Shown here piece after piece: positions 33,790 to 41,952 of a DNA stretch of 64,000 bases. Below the pieces are notes generated by a model. The model had not been told where the DNA came from. It worked only from the letters and a program-made list of their open reading frames with translations, and searched no databases. The DNA is taken from the NCBI GenBank assembly GCA_002067965.1, contig MVRN01000039.1, positions 1 to 64,000 on the forward strand. The letters are read 5' to 3'. Each line of letters starts with the position of its first letter. Within the stretch, counting starts at the first letter, position 1. The stretch is from Pelotomaculum sp. PtaU1.Bin035. Lineage in GTDB: Bacteria; Bacillota; Desulfotomaculia; Desulfotomaculales; Pelotomaculaceae. Both the position numbers and the translations under genes were made by a program.

Positions 33790-34185
33790 ATCAATTATTG
33801 GTAAATATTTATATATTATAAATTTTATGATATATAATAAAAATTTTTCTAAGACAACGGGCTGTCCGTCAAGCGATATATTTTAAGATAATGCCGTATA
33901 TTGCCGAAATACGGCTAATTTTCTCTATATGGCAAATTCTGGGGAAAGGCATTTATTTCCGGATATTAACAGCCATTATTAAGTATAAGCCTATCTGATA
34001 ATGCGCCGGGTGTGTTCCATTAAAGTTAACATTTTGGAAGCTGATCTTATTTTGCCTTTATTGCCATGATGCCTCATCTTTAAGTATATTAGGCTTGTAC
34101 AGGAGTTGCTCTTGTACAGGCCTTTTCGCGTATATCCGCCAATGAAAAGAGGATTTCTTTTAGTATTAACAACTATATTATCAAA
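33790..34185 (+). other. AT-rich intergenic region
   Basis: About 400 bases without a credible gene. The one clear structure is the terminator at 34092-34126. The c-di-AMP riboswitch begins just to the right. Confidence 0.5.
34092..34126 (+). terminator. Terminator upstream of the riboswitch
   Basis: GGCTTGTACAG pairs with TTGTACAGGCC over 11 bp (two G-U pairs), nine-base loop, then four T. It insulates the riboswitch from the genes on the left. Confidence 0.8.
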
Positions 34186-34336
34186 TTAGCCGAATCCCAA
34201 AAAAATTTGGGTACGGGGGAACCGGTTAATGGGGTGAATCTCAATTGGCAGTCGAAGCGCCGGATGCCGGCGTTCAACGGCTTAATTGGGTAGGGTTGTC
34301 TTTTTCCGAACCCGTCAGCTAACCTCGGAGGCTTAA
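34186..34336 (+). promoter_or_regulatory. c-di-AMP riboswitch (ydaO/yuaA type)
   Basis: The leader carries the conserved blocks of the ydaO motif in order: AGCCGAATCC, GGGGGAACCGG, GGGGTGAATC, GGGTAGGG, CCGAACCCGTCAGCTAACCTC and a closing GGAGGCTT. The ends (AGCCGA / TCGGAGGCT) can pair as P1. In known cases this RNA binds c-di-AMP and, when bound, turns off cell-wall hydrolase or osmolyte genes. It directly precedes the CAP-domain gene at 34356, 20 bases from its start. I saw no classical terminator between, so control may be at translation. Confidence 0.88.
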
Positions 34337-34355
34337 AAGAAAGGGGAAAATTAAT

Positions 34356-35342
34356 ATGCGATACCGTTCAAGGGACCTTCTGTCGGGTTTGATGGCTACC
34401 TTATTTCTTGTTGCATTGTTTTTCTCTGTTGTTGCGGCAATCCCGGCCACTGCGGCAGCTGCCGGCGTTTCACTCAATGCGGACGAGTGGCAGTTGGCGA
34501 AACTAGTTAGCCAGGCCAGGCTGGATGCCGAGCAAGCTCCTTTAACATTGGACTCTACCCTCTCAAGTCTAGCCAAGATTAAAGCCCAGGATATGGTTTC
34601 AAATGGTTATTTCAGCCATACTTCACCGACTTACGGCTCCCCATGCGATATGATGAAATCTGCCGGGGTGCAGTACTGTTATGCCGGAGAAAGTTTGATT
34701 AAGGCTGCTTCGGTTAAATCTGCTTTCAAAACCCTGATGAACTGTAATCAGCCGGGTGTGCTTAATAAAAGTTATGACCGGGTTGGTGTAGCGGTTATAA
34801 CAAATGGCCCGTATAAGTATATTGTTATGTTATATACTGGCGGCACAAAAAGCATTTCTTCAACTCCGCAGCCGCAGCCGCAGCCGCAACCGCAACCGCA
34901 GCCGCAACCGCAGCCACAGCCACAGCCGCAGCCGCAGCCGCAGCCACAGCCGGTAAGTGGTTTGAGCGCCGATGAGCAGCAGATGTTTGATTTGGTGAAC
35001 CAGGAGCGGGTCAAGGTTGGATTGAACCCCCTGCAAATAGACATGAGCCTGGTTAAGTTGGCCAGGATGAAAGCGCAGGATATGATCGATAACGGGTACT
35101 TCAGCCATACCTCGCCGACATACGGCTCTCCTTTCGATATGATGAAAGCAGCCGGGGTGCAATACAACTATGCCGGGGAGAACCTGGCCGGAGCTCCCAC
35201 CGTTGATATGGCGCATACCAATCTGATGAATTCATCAGGACACCGGGCCAACATACTTAACCAGAATTATACCAGAATAGGCATCGGTGTAATTAGCGGG
35301 GGGCCGTACGGAAAGATGTTCGTGCAGATGTTCAATGGTTAA
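34356..35342 (+). CDS. Secreted protein with two CAP (SCP/YkwD-like) domains
   Basis: 328 residues: a signal peptide (cleavage near AAAAG, about residue 35), CAP domain 1 (about 40-165), a Pro-Gln linker and CAP domain 2 (about 202-328). Domain 2 has the full His/Glu/His set in YFSHTSP, AGENLAG and SSGHRANIL. Domain 1 keeps YFSHTSP but has AGESL and lacks the second His (NCNQPGVLN). The two domains are close internal repeats (SHTSPTYGSP in both). The c-di-AMP riboswitch upstream suggests a role in wall or osmotic homeostasis. ATG after AAAGGGG. Confidence 0.9.
   Translation: MRYRSRDLLSGLMATLFLVALFFSVVAAIPATAAAAGVSLNADEWQLAKLVSQARLDAEQAPLTLDSTLSSLAKIKAQDMVSNGYFSHTSPTYGSPCDMMKSAGVQYCYAGESLIKAASVKSAFKTLMNCNQPGVLNKSYDRVGVAVITNGPYKYIVMLYTGGTKSISSTPQPQPQPQPQPQPQPQPQPQPQPQPQPQPVSGLSADEQQMFDLVNQERVKVGLNPLQIDMSLVKLARMKAQDMIDNGYFSHTSPTYGSPFDMMKAAGVQYNYAGENLAGAPTVDMAHTNLMNSSGHRANILNQNYTRIGIGVISGGPYGKMFVQMFNG
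34866..34952 (+). repeat. CCGCAG hexamer tandem repeat
   Basis: Fourteen Pro-Gln codon pairs (CCG/CCA + CAG/CAA) between the two CAP domains. Third-base changes break it into short perfect runs. It probably spans peptidoglycan, and its length may vary between strains by slippage in six-base, frame-preserving steps. Confidence 0.9.
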
Positions 35343-35394
35343 CGAATAGATAAAAATGAATAGTATTAAAGAAACCTAATTAGCAAGATAAGGC

Positions 35395-35419
35395 AGAGGA
35401 CCCAGGTCCTCTTTTTTTT
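35395..35419 (+). terminator. Terminator after CAP-domain gene
   Basis: AGAGGA-CCCAGG-TCCTCT followed by T (run of eight). Six to eight bp stem. Confidence 0.85.
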
Positions 35420-35450
35420 ACGTTTTTTACAGGCTGGCTACCTTTATTGC

Positions 35451-35479
35451 ACATTTTTATATATAACCCTCATATATTA
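35451..35479 (+). promoter_or_regulatory. Sigma-K-like promoter before SPOCS/LysM gene
   Basis: ACA (35451-35453) and CATATATTA (35471-35479) with 18 bases between AC and CATA. This fits the sigma-K form (AC, CATAnnnTA) and suits a spore surface gene. The TATA-rich context raises the risk of a chance match. Confidence 0.4.
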
Positions 35480-35511
35480 GTAGAGAAAAGTTTTGAAAGG
35501 AGGAAATCATT

Positions 35512-37056
35512 ATGGCTGGAACTGAACGGCTTAAGGTCAATCTGGTCCAGGGTGAAAATATAGTCCAGACCGTTGTTAGAGGGCAGATTGAAGTTCCTGA
35601 AGCTAAACCGGACGTGGAAAAGATTCTATCAAAAGAAGCAAAAGCCAAAGTTAGAAGCGTCAGTATTGTACCCGATAAGGTCATCGTGGATGGGACCTTA
35701 ACTTTACAAGTAATGTACGTTGCCTTTATACCGGATCAGTCTGTCCATTCCATGCACGCCGATGTTAATTTTACTACTTATGTCGATGTGGCTGGCGCTG
35801 AGCCGGGGATGGATTATGTTGTTGAGTTTACTGTAGAGGATGTGAGTTTAACTCCAAGTAGAGACAACGCCTGTAAATCTGATGTCGCGGCTGTGCTCAG
35901 CGTTTTTGCAAAAGTAATGGATATTGATGAACTGGAAGTGCTCACAACAACTCCGTCCGGAAACGAAGCTCTGGAAACCCAGGATATCACTGTCGAGCAT
36001 ATGATCGATGACAAGGCTACCAAGCAGGTTATAGTCAGTGATACATTCGAATTGCCTGAAGAAAAGCCCGACGTGGAAAATATCCTGGATACCAAGGCTG
36101 AAGCAGAAGTTACCGGCAAGCGGGTTCTCGCCGGCAAGGTCATCGTGGATGGCGAAGTAAGACTACGGGTTTTGTATACGGGAATGGTGCCCGAGCAATC
36201 TGTCCATGACCTGCACCATGTGATCAAATTCAGTGATTTCGTTGAAGTCCCCGAAGCCCAACCCGGCATGAACGTCCAGGTGCGTGCGGAAGTTGAAAGC
36301 GCCGATGTTCAGCCGGTAGTCTGCCCGAAACTTTCAGCGGACGTTATTGTTAAACTTACTGTCTTTGTTTCTGAGACAAGAACACTTAGAAATGTCCCTA
36401 CCAGGCTTAAGGATGAGAGTGGCTATACCAGAAAGAAACTTAAGGTGGACCGGGAAGTCGGCGCCGGAGAAACACAGGTGGTGATTAGGGAAACGACTGA
36501 AGTTCCCGAACCGAAACCTGATATCATGAAAGTTCTGGAGTCGATGGTGGATAGGACGGAAGTTACGGAAACTAATATCCTTAAGGAAAAAGTCATAATA
36601 AGAGGCTACAGTGATGTTGAAGTTGTTTACGTCAGTGTAAAGCCTGATCAGTCCGTCCACGCTTTGCACCAGCGTCTTAATTTTCGCACATTTGTGGTAG
36701 TTCCCGGCGCCGAACCGGATATGAAAGTGAAAGTAAAAGTAACTCCCGAATTCGTCAGCGTGGACCAGCAATGCGCGGATCTGCACACTGAAGCAGTATT
36801 GAAGGTAAAGGCGACTGTAACTGAAATGTCTCAGCTGAATGTTTATGTGCCCGGTGTTGCGCCGACCGTTGCCCCAACACCTACTCCCTGCATACCAACC
36901 GATTATACGGTAAAATCAGGCGACACTCTCAGTAGCATTGCCGCTGCTCATGGAATCACGGTTGCCATGATCCTGGCTGAGAACCCCCAGATTACCAACC
37001 CGGATGTGATCAGCGTCGGACAGGTAATTAAGATCCCATGCAAGCCTATGGGCTAG
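35512..37056 (+). CDS. Protein with three SPOCS (DUF3794) domains and a LysM domain
   Basis: 514 residues. Three SPOCS repeats start near residues 5, 170 and 315, each with a PxxKPDVEKIL-type segment (EAKPDVEKIL, EEKPDVENIL, EPKPDIMKVL), a PDKVIVDG-like turn and DQSVHxxH. A Pro/Thr linker (about 448-460) leads to a C-terminal LysM domain (YTVKSGDTLSSIA) that binds peptidoglycan or spore cortex. SPOCS plus LysM is the layout of SafA/SpoVID-like spore morphogenesis proteins of clostridia. ATG after AAAGGAGG, with no signal peptide as expected for mother-cell coat assembly. Confidence 0.88.
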   Translation: MAGTERLKVNLVQGENIVQTVVRGQIEVPEAKPDVEKILSKEAKAKVRSVSIVPDKVIVDGTLTLQVMYVAFIPDQSVHSMHADVNFTTYVDVAGAEPGMDYVVEFTVEDVSLTPSRDNACKSDVAAVLSVFAKVMDIDELEVLTTTPSGNEALETQDITVEHMIDDKATKQVIVSDTFELPEEKPDVENILDTKAEAEVTGKRVLAGKVIVDGEVRLRVLYTGMVPEQSVHDLHHVIKFSDFVEVPEAQPGMNVQVRAEVESADVQPVVCPKLSADVIVKLTVFVSETRTLRNVPTRLKDESGYTRKKLKVDREVGAGETQVVIRETTEVPEPKPDIMKVLESMVDRTEVTETNILKEKVIIRGYSDVEVVYVSVKPDQSVHALHQRLNFRTFVVVPGAEPDMKVKVKVTPEFVSVDQQCADLHTEAVLKVKATVTEMSQLNVYVPGVAPTVAPTPTPCIPTDYTVKSGDTLSSIAAAHGITVAMILAENPQITNPDVISVGQVIKIPCKPMG

Positions 37057-37121
37057 AGGCGCTTACTTATCAATATTAATTCTTAAGAATAAATAGTTAA
37101 AATAAGGAGGTTTATAAGAGA

Positions 37122-38171
37122 ATGCCTGAACAGTTTTTTTATACTGAGGTCCAGCCGGTCGAATGCATTGAAATCAAAGTTCCGATTGCTATTGAATCAG
37201 TAGATGTGGAAGCGGTGATCGACGACGTTTCAACCTTGCCCGAACTGGCAATCAAGATTGATAAGATACTTGCCTCTGTCCGCGACCTGAAGGGTACACC
37301 GGTATTTGTCGATGAAACCAAATCCGGTGATTTTGTGCTGGTGCCTCACACAAGTAAATTCCCTCACAGGGATATATTTGTCAAGAAAATAATTGTTAGC
37401 GGCAATCTGCACAAACAAGTTTTTTATGTTAATAAAAATAATGAAGTAAGACATACAGCCGAGGACCTGCCGTTTTCCAAGATGGTGGAATTGAAGGAAC
37501 CTAAGAAGATTGAAAACAAGAACGATGTTTTTGTCCAATTCCATAACATTGATATTGATGTAAACTGGGAACTCCAACGCGCCTGCCGGGTCCACGAGAC
37601 TTCCGTCGTTCAGGTTACCGCCAAGGTGGCGGAAGACCGCCAAATTTTTGTGCAAACCTGTCCGTCCCCGAAAGAGTGCCCCGCCGGCAATCTAGTTAAA
37701 GACGGTGGAATTGAAGCCTGGGCCGATACCTTTCACCCGGTTTTCTGGGGCGCGAGCAATGTTGCCCAGACCACTACAGCTCATTCCGGCTCATTTGCGG
37801 CTGAATTGGGTGTGTTGAATACGTTGCTGCCCGCGTCGCTGTTCCAGATGGTCCACAGGGGGATCGTCAGCGGACGCCAGTACCGCTTGACCTTCTTTGT
37901 CAGGGAAGATGTGCTCGGCGCTACCAGCTCCTTTTCATTGAACGCCGAAGTAGTGTTCTTTGACAGGAACGGCGTCCAGGTCGGCGTAGGCTCGCAGACG
38001 TTGCCCTGCGCCAGTATTCCCGATAATTCTTACAGCCAGGCACAGTTCACCACGCCTTTTACAGACGTGGATGTTTCCTCCGCCATGGTTCGCTTCACCT
38101 TCACGCCAGGCGCCGGGAATACTAATACTGTCAAGGTCGATGACGTTATGCTTGAGTGCGTAGCCATGTAA
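37122..38171 (+). CDS. SPOCS-domain protein with C-terminal carbohydrate-binding-like domain
   Basis: 349 residues. The N-terminal 180 residues resemble one SPOCS domain (DIFVKKIIVSGNLHKQVFYV, EDLPFSKMVEL). A Cys/Pro hinge (CPSPKECPAG) precedes a beta-sandwich of about 155 residues (NLVKDGGIEAW...VKVDDVMLEC) that looks like the carbohydrate-binding domain often found in Peptococcaceae coat-like proteins. ATG after AAGGAGG, 65 bases downstream of the preceding SPOCS gene; probably cotranscribed and ended by a terminator. Likely a spore coat or exosporium component (inferred). Confidence 0.82.
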   Translation: MPEQFFYTEVQPVECIEIKVPIAIESVDVEAVIDDVSTLPELAIKIDKILASVRDLKGTPVFVDETKSGDFVLVPHTSKFPHRDIFVKKIIVSGNLHKQVFYVNKNNEVRHTAEDLPFSKMVELKEPKKIENKNDVFVQFHNIDIDVNWELQRACRVHETSVVQVTAKVAEDRQIFVQTCPSPKECPAGNLVKDGGIEAWADTFHPVFWGASNVAQTTTAHSGSFAAELGVLNTLLPASLFQMVHRGIVSGRQYRLTFFVREDVLGATSSFSLNAEVVFFDRNGVQVGVGSQTLPCASIPDNSYSQAQFTTPFTDVDVSSAMVRFTFTPGAGNTNTVKVDDVMLECVAM

Positions 38172-38210
38172 GCATTCAACTTAGTAATAGGCTGAACTGT
38201 TTAACTGAAA

Positions 38211-38236
38211 AAGCTGTTGTAAAACAGCTTTTTTTT
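38211..38236 (+). terminator. Terminator after SPOCS genes
   Basis: AAGCTGTT-GTAA-AACAGCTT with eight T overall. Perfect eight-bp stem. Confidence 0.9.
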
Positions 38237-38325
38237 CGGCTTAACCAAACTTTTTTCACGGACGGTGTATATATTTATTTATGAATCTTAGGGTAGAGAT
38301 CATAATAAGGGGGTATAAACAATTG

Positions 38326-38625
38326 ATGAACAATATGGGTATGATTATTGGTGAAGTGCAAAGAATGCAACAGGAGCTTAAAAACGTGACTGTAGAAATC
38401 GGTGAGGGTGACGGCGCGTTTAGTATTGTAATGAACGGCCATCAGGAGGTGCTAGGTGTTAAATTCAGCCCGGCGGCTTTGGCTCCTGGAAATATCGAGG
38501 CGCTGGAGGTGATGGTAGCCAGTGCTTTCAACAGAGCTATTAATGAATCAAAGCAATTGATAAAAAACGAGATCTCTAAAATAACCGGCGGTATGAATTT
38601 GCCCAATATTCCGGGATTGTTTTAA
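38326..38625 (+). CDS. YbaB/EbfC-like nucleoid-associated protein
   Basis: 99 residues from ATG 38326; a TTG one codon earlier may be the real start because it is better spaced from AAGGGGG (38307-38313). It has the YbaB shape: an N-terminal helix (MIIGEVQRMQQELKN), a beta sheet (TVEIGEGDGAFSIVMNGHQEVLGVKFSP), and a C-terminal helix ending in ITGGMNLPNIPGLF, the usual G-M-N-x-P-G tail of YbaB. The main ybaB normally sits between dnaX and recR, so this is probably a paralogue. It lies among spore-coat-like genes. Confidence 0.78.
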   Translation: MNNMGMIIGEVQRMQQELKNVTVEIGEGDGAFSIVMNGHQEVLGVKFSPAALAPGNIEALEVMVASAFNRAINESKQLIKNEISKITGGMNLPNIPGLF

Positions 38626-38662
38626 GTATACTTTTTACCAGCTGTTTGGGGAGGTGATTTAA

Positions 38663-39322
38663 TTGGCAGAAGGTTCTCCGGGGACTGAGGTACTGGCAGA
38701 ACCGGTGATCAAGATTTTGGAGTTGCAGTCGAAATACGGCATAGATCAGGAAACAATGTTAATTTACATGGGTTCGGTTAATCTGATGAGTATTCTGAAC
38801 CTTATTGGCCGGCGCTACCACGGAAGTTCCAGCGGTTACATGCAGGCGCCGGCCGCTGCCGCGGAAGCGTTTCCTTCAACTGCCCCTGTTAATAGTGGAG
38901 ATAACTTATCCTTAAATAACTTGGCCGGTATGTTATCGGGCATGCTGGGCAGTCAAGGCGGGCAGGGATTCAATCCGGCTTTGCTGCAGAATGTATTAGG
39001 AAGCCTTGGAGGCAAGGACGGCCGGGGACTGAACCCGGCTCTGCTGATGAGTTTACTTGGAGCTCTCGGGGGGCAAAATATGGATTGGGGCGGCCTTATG
39101 AACATGCTGGCCGGGCTAATGGGAGCAGGTTCTAAGCCAGCCGCCAGCCCGGAAACAGCGAAAGGCAAACCGGCGGCATCTTCAACGGGCGCCACATCTG
39201 GAGCCGGTTCCGCGATAGAATCCGGTGGCGCAAATAATAGCCGGGTCGAAGGAAAGCAAGGTATTCGGGAAGTGCCAAAAATCATGAAATGGGATCTCCT
39301 GGGTGACCGGAAAAGAGCATGA
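38663..39322 (+). CDS. Hypothetical protein, Gly/Ala-rich
   Basis: 219 residues, TTG start behind GGGGAGGTG. The first 50 residues look globular (VIKILELQSKYGIDQETM). The middle has imperfect leucine/glycine repeats (NPALLQNVLGSLGGKDG, NPALLMSLLGALGGQN, MNMLAGLMGAG). The tail is Ala/Ser/Gly-rich and ends KIMKWDLLGDRKRA. No family recognised. The YbaB-like gene lies immediately upstream with a 37-base gap, suggesting an operon. The repeats could form a surface or assembly module. Confidence 0.7.
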   Translation: MAEGSPGTEVLAEPVIKILELQSKYGIDQETMLIYMGSVNLMSILNLIGRRYHGSSSGYMQAPAAAAEAFPSTAPVNSGDNLSLNNLAGMLSGMLGSQGGQGFNPALLQNVLGSLGGKDGRGLNPALLMSLLGALGGQNMDWGGLMNMLAGLMGAGSKPAASPETAKGKPAASSTGATSGAGSAIESGGANNSRVEGKQGIREVPKIMKWDLLGDRKRA

Positions 39323-39335
39323 CTAGTAATACCTT

Positions 39336-39374
39336 CCGCTTAGAAATTGCCGCGCAGTTTCCAAGCGGTTTTTT
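39336..39374 (+). terminator. Terminator after hypothetical gene
   Basis: CCGCTTAGAAA pairs with TTTCCAAGCGG (one mismatch), loop about 11 bases, then six T. Confidence 0.75.
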
Positions 39375-39422
39375 CTTGATTTTGCGAGAAATTATGGATA
39401 ATTGACCTGTGGCGAATATGTT

Positions 39423-39457
39423 AAAAAAAACCGGGCATATAATCGAACAGCCCGGTT
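39423..39457 (-). terminator. Terminator for minus-strand small gene
   Basis: On the minus strand AACCGGGC / GCCCGGTT forms an eight-bp stem with a 13-base loop, followed by about eight T (A run at 39423-39430 on the plus strand). It lies 30 bases past the stop of the gene at 39487-39759. Confidence 0.85.
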
Positions 39458-39486
39458 GGGGGACCCCTGGGTTAATGTGGATAGTA

Positions 39487-39759
39487 TTAGGCCAGCGGTT
39501 TACTTTCCTCTTCACTTTCTTTGGGCGTGCTGGCGGAAGCGCTGGTTTTCCCTGTTTCCTGGCTTTCCATGAAGGGCATCATAGCTGCGTGGAAGGATTC
39601 GATGCCGTTTCTTATGCCTAGAACAGTATCTTTGGTGGCTGTGATAAAGGAACTCAGGTGTTCCAGTTTCTTATCCGATTCGGGGCTGACAGCGAGCATT
39701 AAAAAAATGGGAAGCAGGCGGTACACGCTGTTTACAACTCCTTTCATAGATTGTTTCAT
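39487..39759 (-). CDS. Small acidic-tailed hypothetical protein
   Basis: 90 residues from ATG 39759. A hydrophobic stretch (VYRLLPIFLMLAVS) near the start may anchor it. The middle is helical (LSSFITATKDTVLGIRNGIES) and the last 25 residues are Ser/Thr/Glu-rich. The ATG has only a weak site. A GTG 33 bases downstream has AAAGGAG upstream and would give about 79 residues. No family recognised. A strong terminator follows on the same strand, supporting a real gene; two overlapping frames on the plus strand are taken as shadows. Confidence 0.55.
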   Translation of the reverse strand: MKQSMKGVVNSVYRLLPIFLMLAVSPESDKKLEHLSSFITATKDTVLGIRNGIESFHAAMMPFMESQETGKTSASASTPKESEEESKPLA

Positions 39760-39963
39760 ACCTTATAACTTTAAATTATTTTATGTTTACTCCGGAAATT
39801 ATGTTACATGAATAAGTATCTTTCCTTGAGTGGCCGGGTTTTTAGAAAATTCCAGACAAGCCGCGGTTTTCGGGGCCTTTGCCTCGTGGAAGAATAATGG
39901 CTTGGATGGCGGAAAAAATAAATTATAATTAGCAAAAATATTGTAATCAAAGGGGTAATGGTT

Positions 39964-40410
39964 ATGACTCCAGAGGTTTTACCGTTTTTGATAGCGGCCC
40001 TGGCAGGTTTCGCAATGGCTATTCAGGGGTCGATTAATTCAGCTCTAGGCAAAGTAATCGGGCTATGGGAAACGACTTTTATCGTACATCTGGTCGGACT
40101 GTTGCTGGTAGCGGCTTTACTTTTTATTTGCCGGCTGGGTGGCGGGAACCTGGCGGATTTTACCAGAGCCCCGTGGTATACTTACCTCGGTGGTGTGCTG
40201 GGAGTGCTTATCATATACGGGGTTGTCCGCACAATGCCGAAGATCGGTGTGGCGCCTGCCACCACGGTAATTATCCTGGGCCAGGTCTTTACGGCGGGTT
40301 TGGTGGACCACTTCGGGCTGTTCGGAATGCAAAAGATCCCATTTTGTATTTGGAACGTTCTGGGGATTCTGCTTATGGCTGGGGGAGCATGGCTAATCCT
40401 TAAACAGTAA
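39964..40410 (+). CDS. DMT-superfamily membrane protein (YdcZ/DUF606-like)
   Basis: 148 residues, five hydrophobic segments. FAMAIQGSINSALGK in segment 1 and the pattern ATTVIILGQVFTAGLVDHFG are typical of the DUF606 (YdcZ) family, small inner-membrane proteins of the drug/metabolite transporter group whose substrate is mostly unknown. I chose ATG 39964, seven bases after AAAGGGG; the ATG at 39958 is too close to it. Its 3' end overlaps the convergent ZIP gene by 11 bases. Confidence 0.82.
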   Translation: MTPEVLPFLIAALAGFAMAIQGSINSALGKVIGLWETTFIVHLVGLLLVAALLFICRLGGGNLADFTRAPWYTYLGGVLGVLIIYGVVRTMPKIGVAPATTVIILGQVFTAGLVDHFGLFGMQKIPFCIWNVLGILLMAGGAWLILKQ

Positions 40411-41140
40411 AGCTTAAGATAAGGATCAGAGCCAGCCCGGCAAACATCCCCAAGTAAGCCATCGGCCTGCTGTTGCGGCGGGATTCGGGAGCAAGTTCCC
40501 CTATCACGATGTAGGTCATGGCGCCGGCCGCGAGGGCCAACAGCAGGCCGATGAAGGCGCGGGAGCTTTCTACCAGCGCCTGCCCCCAGAAGGTGCCAAG
40601 AGGTGTGATCAAACTGATCAGGGCATTGATTGCCAGCACCCGCTTCGCGTTTAGGCCGCCATACAGCAGCGGCGCCGCGGCCGCCATCCCCTCGGGGATG
40701 TTGTGGAGGCCGATGGCCAGGACCAGGAGCGGCCCGAGTTTATCCGCTGTTGCGAAACCGGCGGCGATAGCAAGCCCTTCAGGGAGGTCGTGCAGCGCGA
40801 TCCCGGTGGCGATTAGATAGCCCATCTTTATATAGTTTTTTTCTTTGAAAGTAGCCGGTGTAATAATATTAATGCTCAAATCCAAGGCGGCCATAAGGAT
40901 AATTCCTCCCCCAAAACCGGCCAGGACAGCTAGCGGACTACCATAGCGCAGGGAAGACGGCAGCAGGTCGAAGACAATCACAGCTGTCATTATTCCTGAC
41001 GCCAGGCCGAGCAAAAGGGAAAGGATGCCGGGGCGCATCATCCGCCCGAATAGAATTACCATCAACGCCCCCAGGCTTGTTCCAAGGCCGGCGAGCAATC
41101 CCTGGAGTACTATACTGCCCAAAACCCCACCCGCCTTCAA
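40400..41140 (-). CDS. ZIP-family metal transporter
   Basis: 246 residues, about eight membrane segments. The ZIP metal-site helices are clear: IALHDLPEGLAIAAG in segment 4 and IGLHNIPEGMAAAAP in segment 5, with paired His and Glu. Probably imports zinc, iron or another divalent metal. TTG start at 41140 with no good ribosome site; an in-frame TTG seven codons later follows GGTGGGG and may be the real start. Convergent with the DMT-like gene. Confidence 0.9.
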   Translation of the reverse strand: MKAGGVLGSIVLQGLLAGLGTSLGALMVILFGRMMRPGILSLLLGLASGIMTAVIVFDLLPSSLRYGSPLAVLAGFGGGIILMAALDLSINIITPATFKEKNYIKMGYLIATGIALHDLPEGLAIAAGFATADKLGPLLVLAIGLHNIPEGMAAAAPLLYGGLNAKRVLAINALISLITPLGTFWGQALVESSRAFIGLLLALAAGAMTYIVIGELAPESRRNSRPMAYLGMFAGLALILILSFTV

Positions 41141-41211
41141 TCGAAAAGTTCCATTAATCGATTGTATTAGGCAGGGGAGGGCGCTATGCCTGTACTTGCG
41201 AGGCGTTATAA

Positions 41212-41769
41212 TTACGGGATAATAATTTGTTGGCCGGGGTAAATAACGTCGGGGTTCATTATATTGTTAGCCTGGATAATTTGATCAAGCGTTTTGCCGT
41301 ATTGCCTGGCGATTTCCCACAATGTTTCGCCGGTATGGACGGTATGGGCGCTTGTTGTTCCTTGTATGCCGGCGGAGGTATTTACCGGTTGAGACTCACC
41401 GGCGCCGGATCTGATATTAACCGGCAGGCCAATTACTACTTTAGGGAATAATTCCTCAACATCCTGGTTATACATGCGGATACATCCGTTAGAAACGTAG
41501 CCCCCGATAGAAGAAGGATTATTAGTTCCGTGAATTCCGTAGTTCCCTTTCGGGATGGAGAGGCCCATCCAACGGCTTCCGAGCACTCCGCCAGGGTACA
41601 TTACCTTGCTGATCACCGTAAAATCCCCTGTCGGCGTTGGTGTTGAGGGTTTACCCACTCCAACGGGATATGTTTTTATTAGACGGTCCCCTTCGTAAAA
41701 AGATAACTGCCGGGTTGTCAGGTTTATAGAGATATAGCTGCCGTAAGACCGCGTCAGCGTGTCGTTCAT
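41212..41769 (-). CDS. L,D-transpeptidase with C-terminal LysM domain
   Basis: 185 residues. YkuD catalytic domain (about 10-125): HGTNNPSSIGGYVSNGCIRM holds the active-site His, Ser and Cys. LysM domain at 140-185 (HTVHTGETLWEIARQYGK). It cross-links peptidoglycan through 3-3 bonds. There is no signal peptide, as in Bacillus YkuD, which is a spore-associated protein. ATG with GGAGG seven bases upstream on the minus strand. It is divergent from ispE. Confidence 0.9.
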   Translation of the reverse strand: MNDTLTRSYGSYISINLTTRQLSFYEGDRLIKTYPVGVGKPSTPTPTGDFTVISKVMYPGGVLGSRWMGLSIPKGNYGIHGTNNPSSIGGYVSNGCIRMYNQDVEELFPKVVIGLPVNIRSGAGESQPVNTSAGIQGTTSAHTVHTGETLWEIARQYGKTLDQIIQANNIMNPDVIYPGQQIIIP

Positions 41770-41877
41770 CGTTGAACCTCCATATGGATAAATATAATGA
41801 AAATCTTAATGATTATATTATGAAAATATCTCTCCGGTTGGTAAGCTGTGCTTGCAAAAAAATATAAAGGATTTTTC

Positions 41878-41931
41878 ATGAGAACACCTAATAATTACCG
41901 GTTAGAAACAATTATTGCTGAGCGCCAATAG
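41878..41931 (+). CDS. Possible 17-codon leader ORF before ispE
   Basis: ATG AGA ACA CCT ... TAG encodes MRTPNNYRLETIIAERQ. AAAGGA lies six bases upstream of the ATG. The stop is 21 bases before the ispE start. Short, with no known homologue in mind; it could be chance, a leader peptide, or the remains of a small gene such as those between yabG and ispE in Bacillus. Confidence 0.25.
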   Translation: MRTPNNYRLETIIAERQ

Positions 41932-41952
41932 CGGCACTCTTTTGGGGGATAT

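Noticed and set aside
34866-34952. Possible CRISPR-like array
   Set aside because: Hexamer repeat encoding Pro-Gln inside a gene; no spacers of CRISPR type.
34772-35167. Minus-strand frame with long Cys-Gly repeat
   Set aside because: Pure reflection of the Pro-Gln codon repeat of the CAP-domain gene.
39521-39811. 96-codon plus-strand frame opposite the small acidic-tailed gene
   Set aside because: No ribosome site, and the minus-strand reading has a matching terminator just past its stop.
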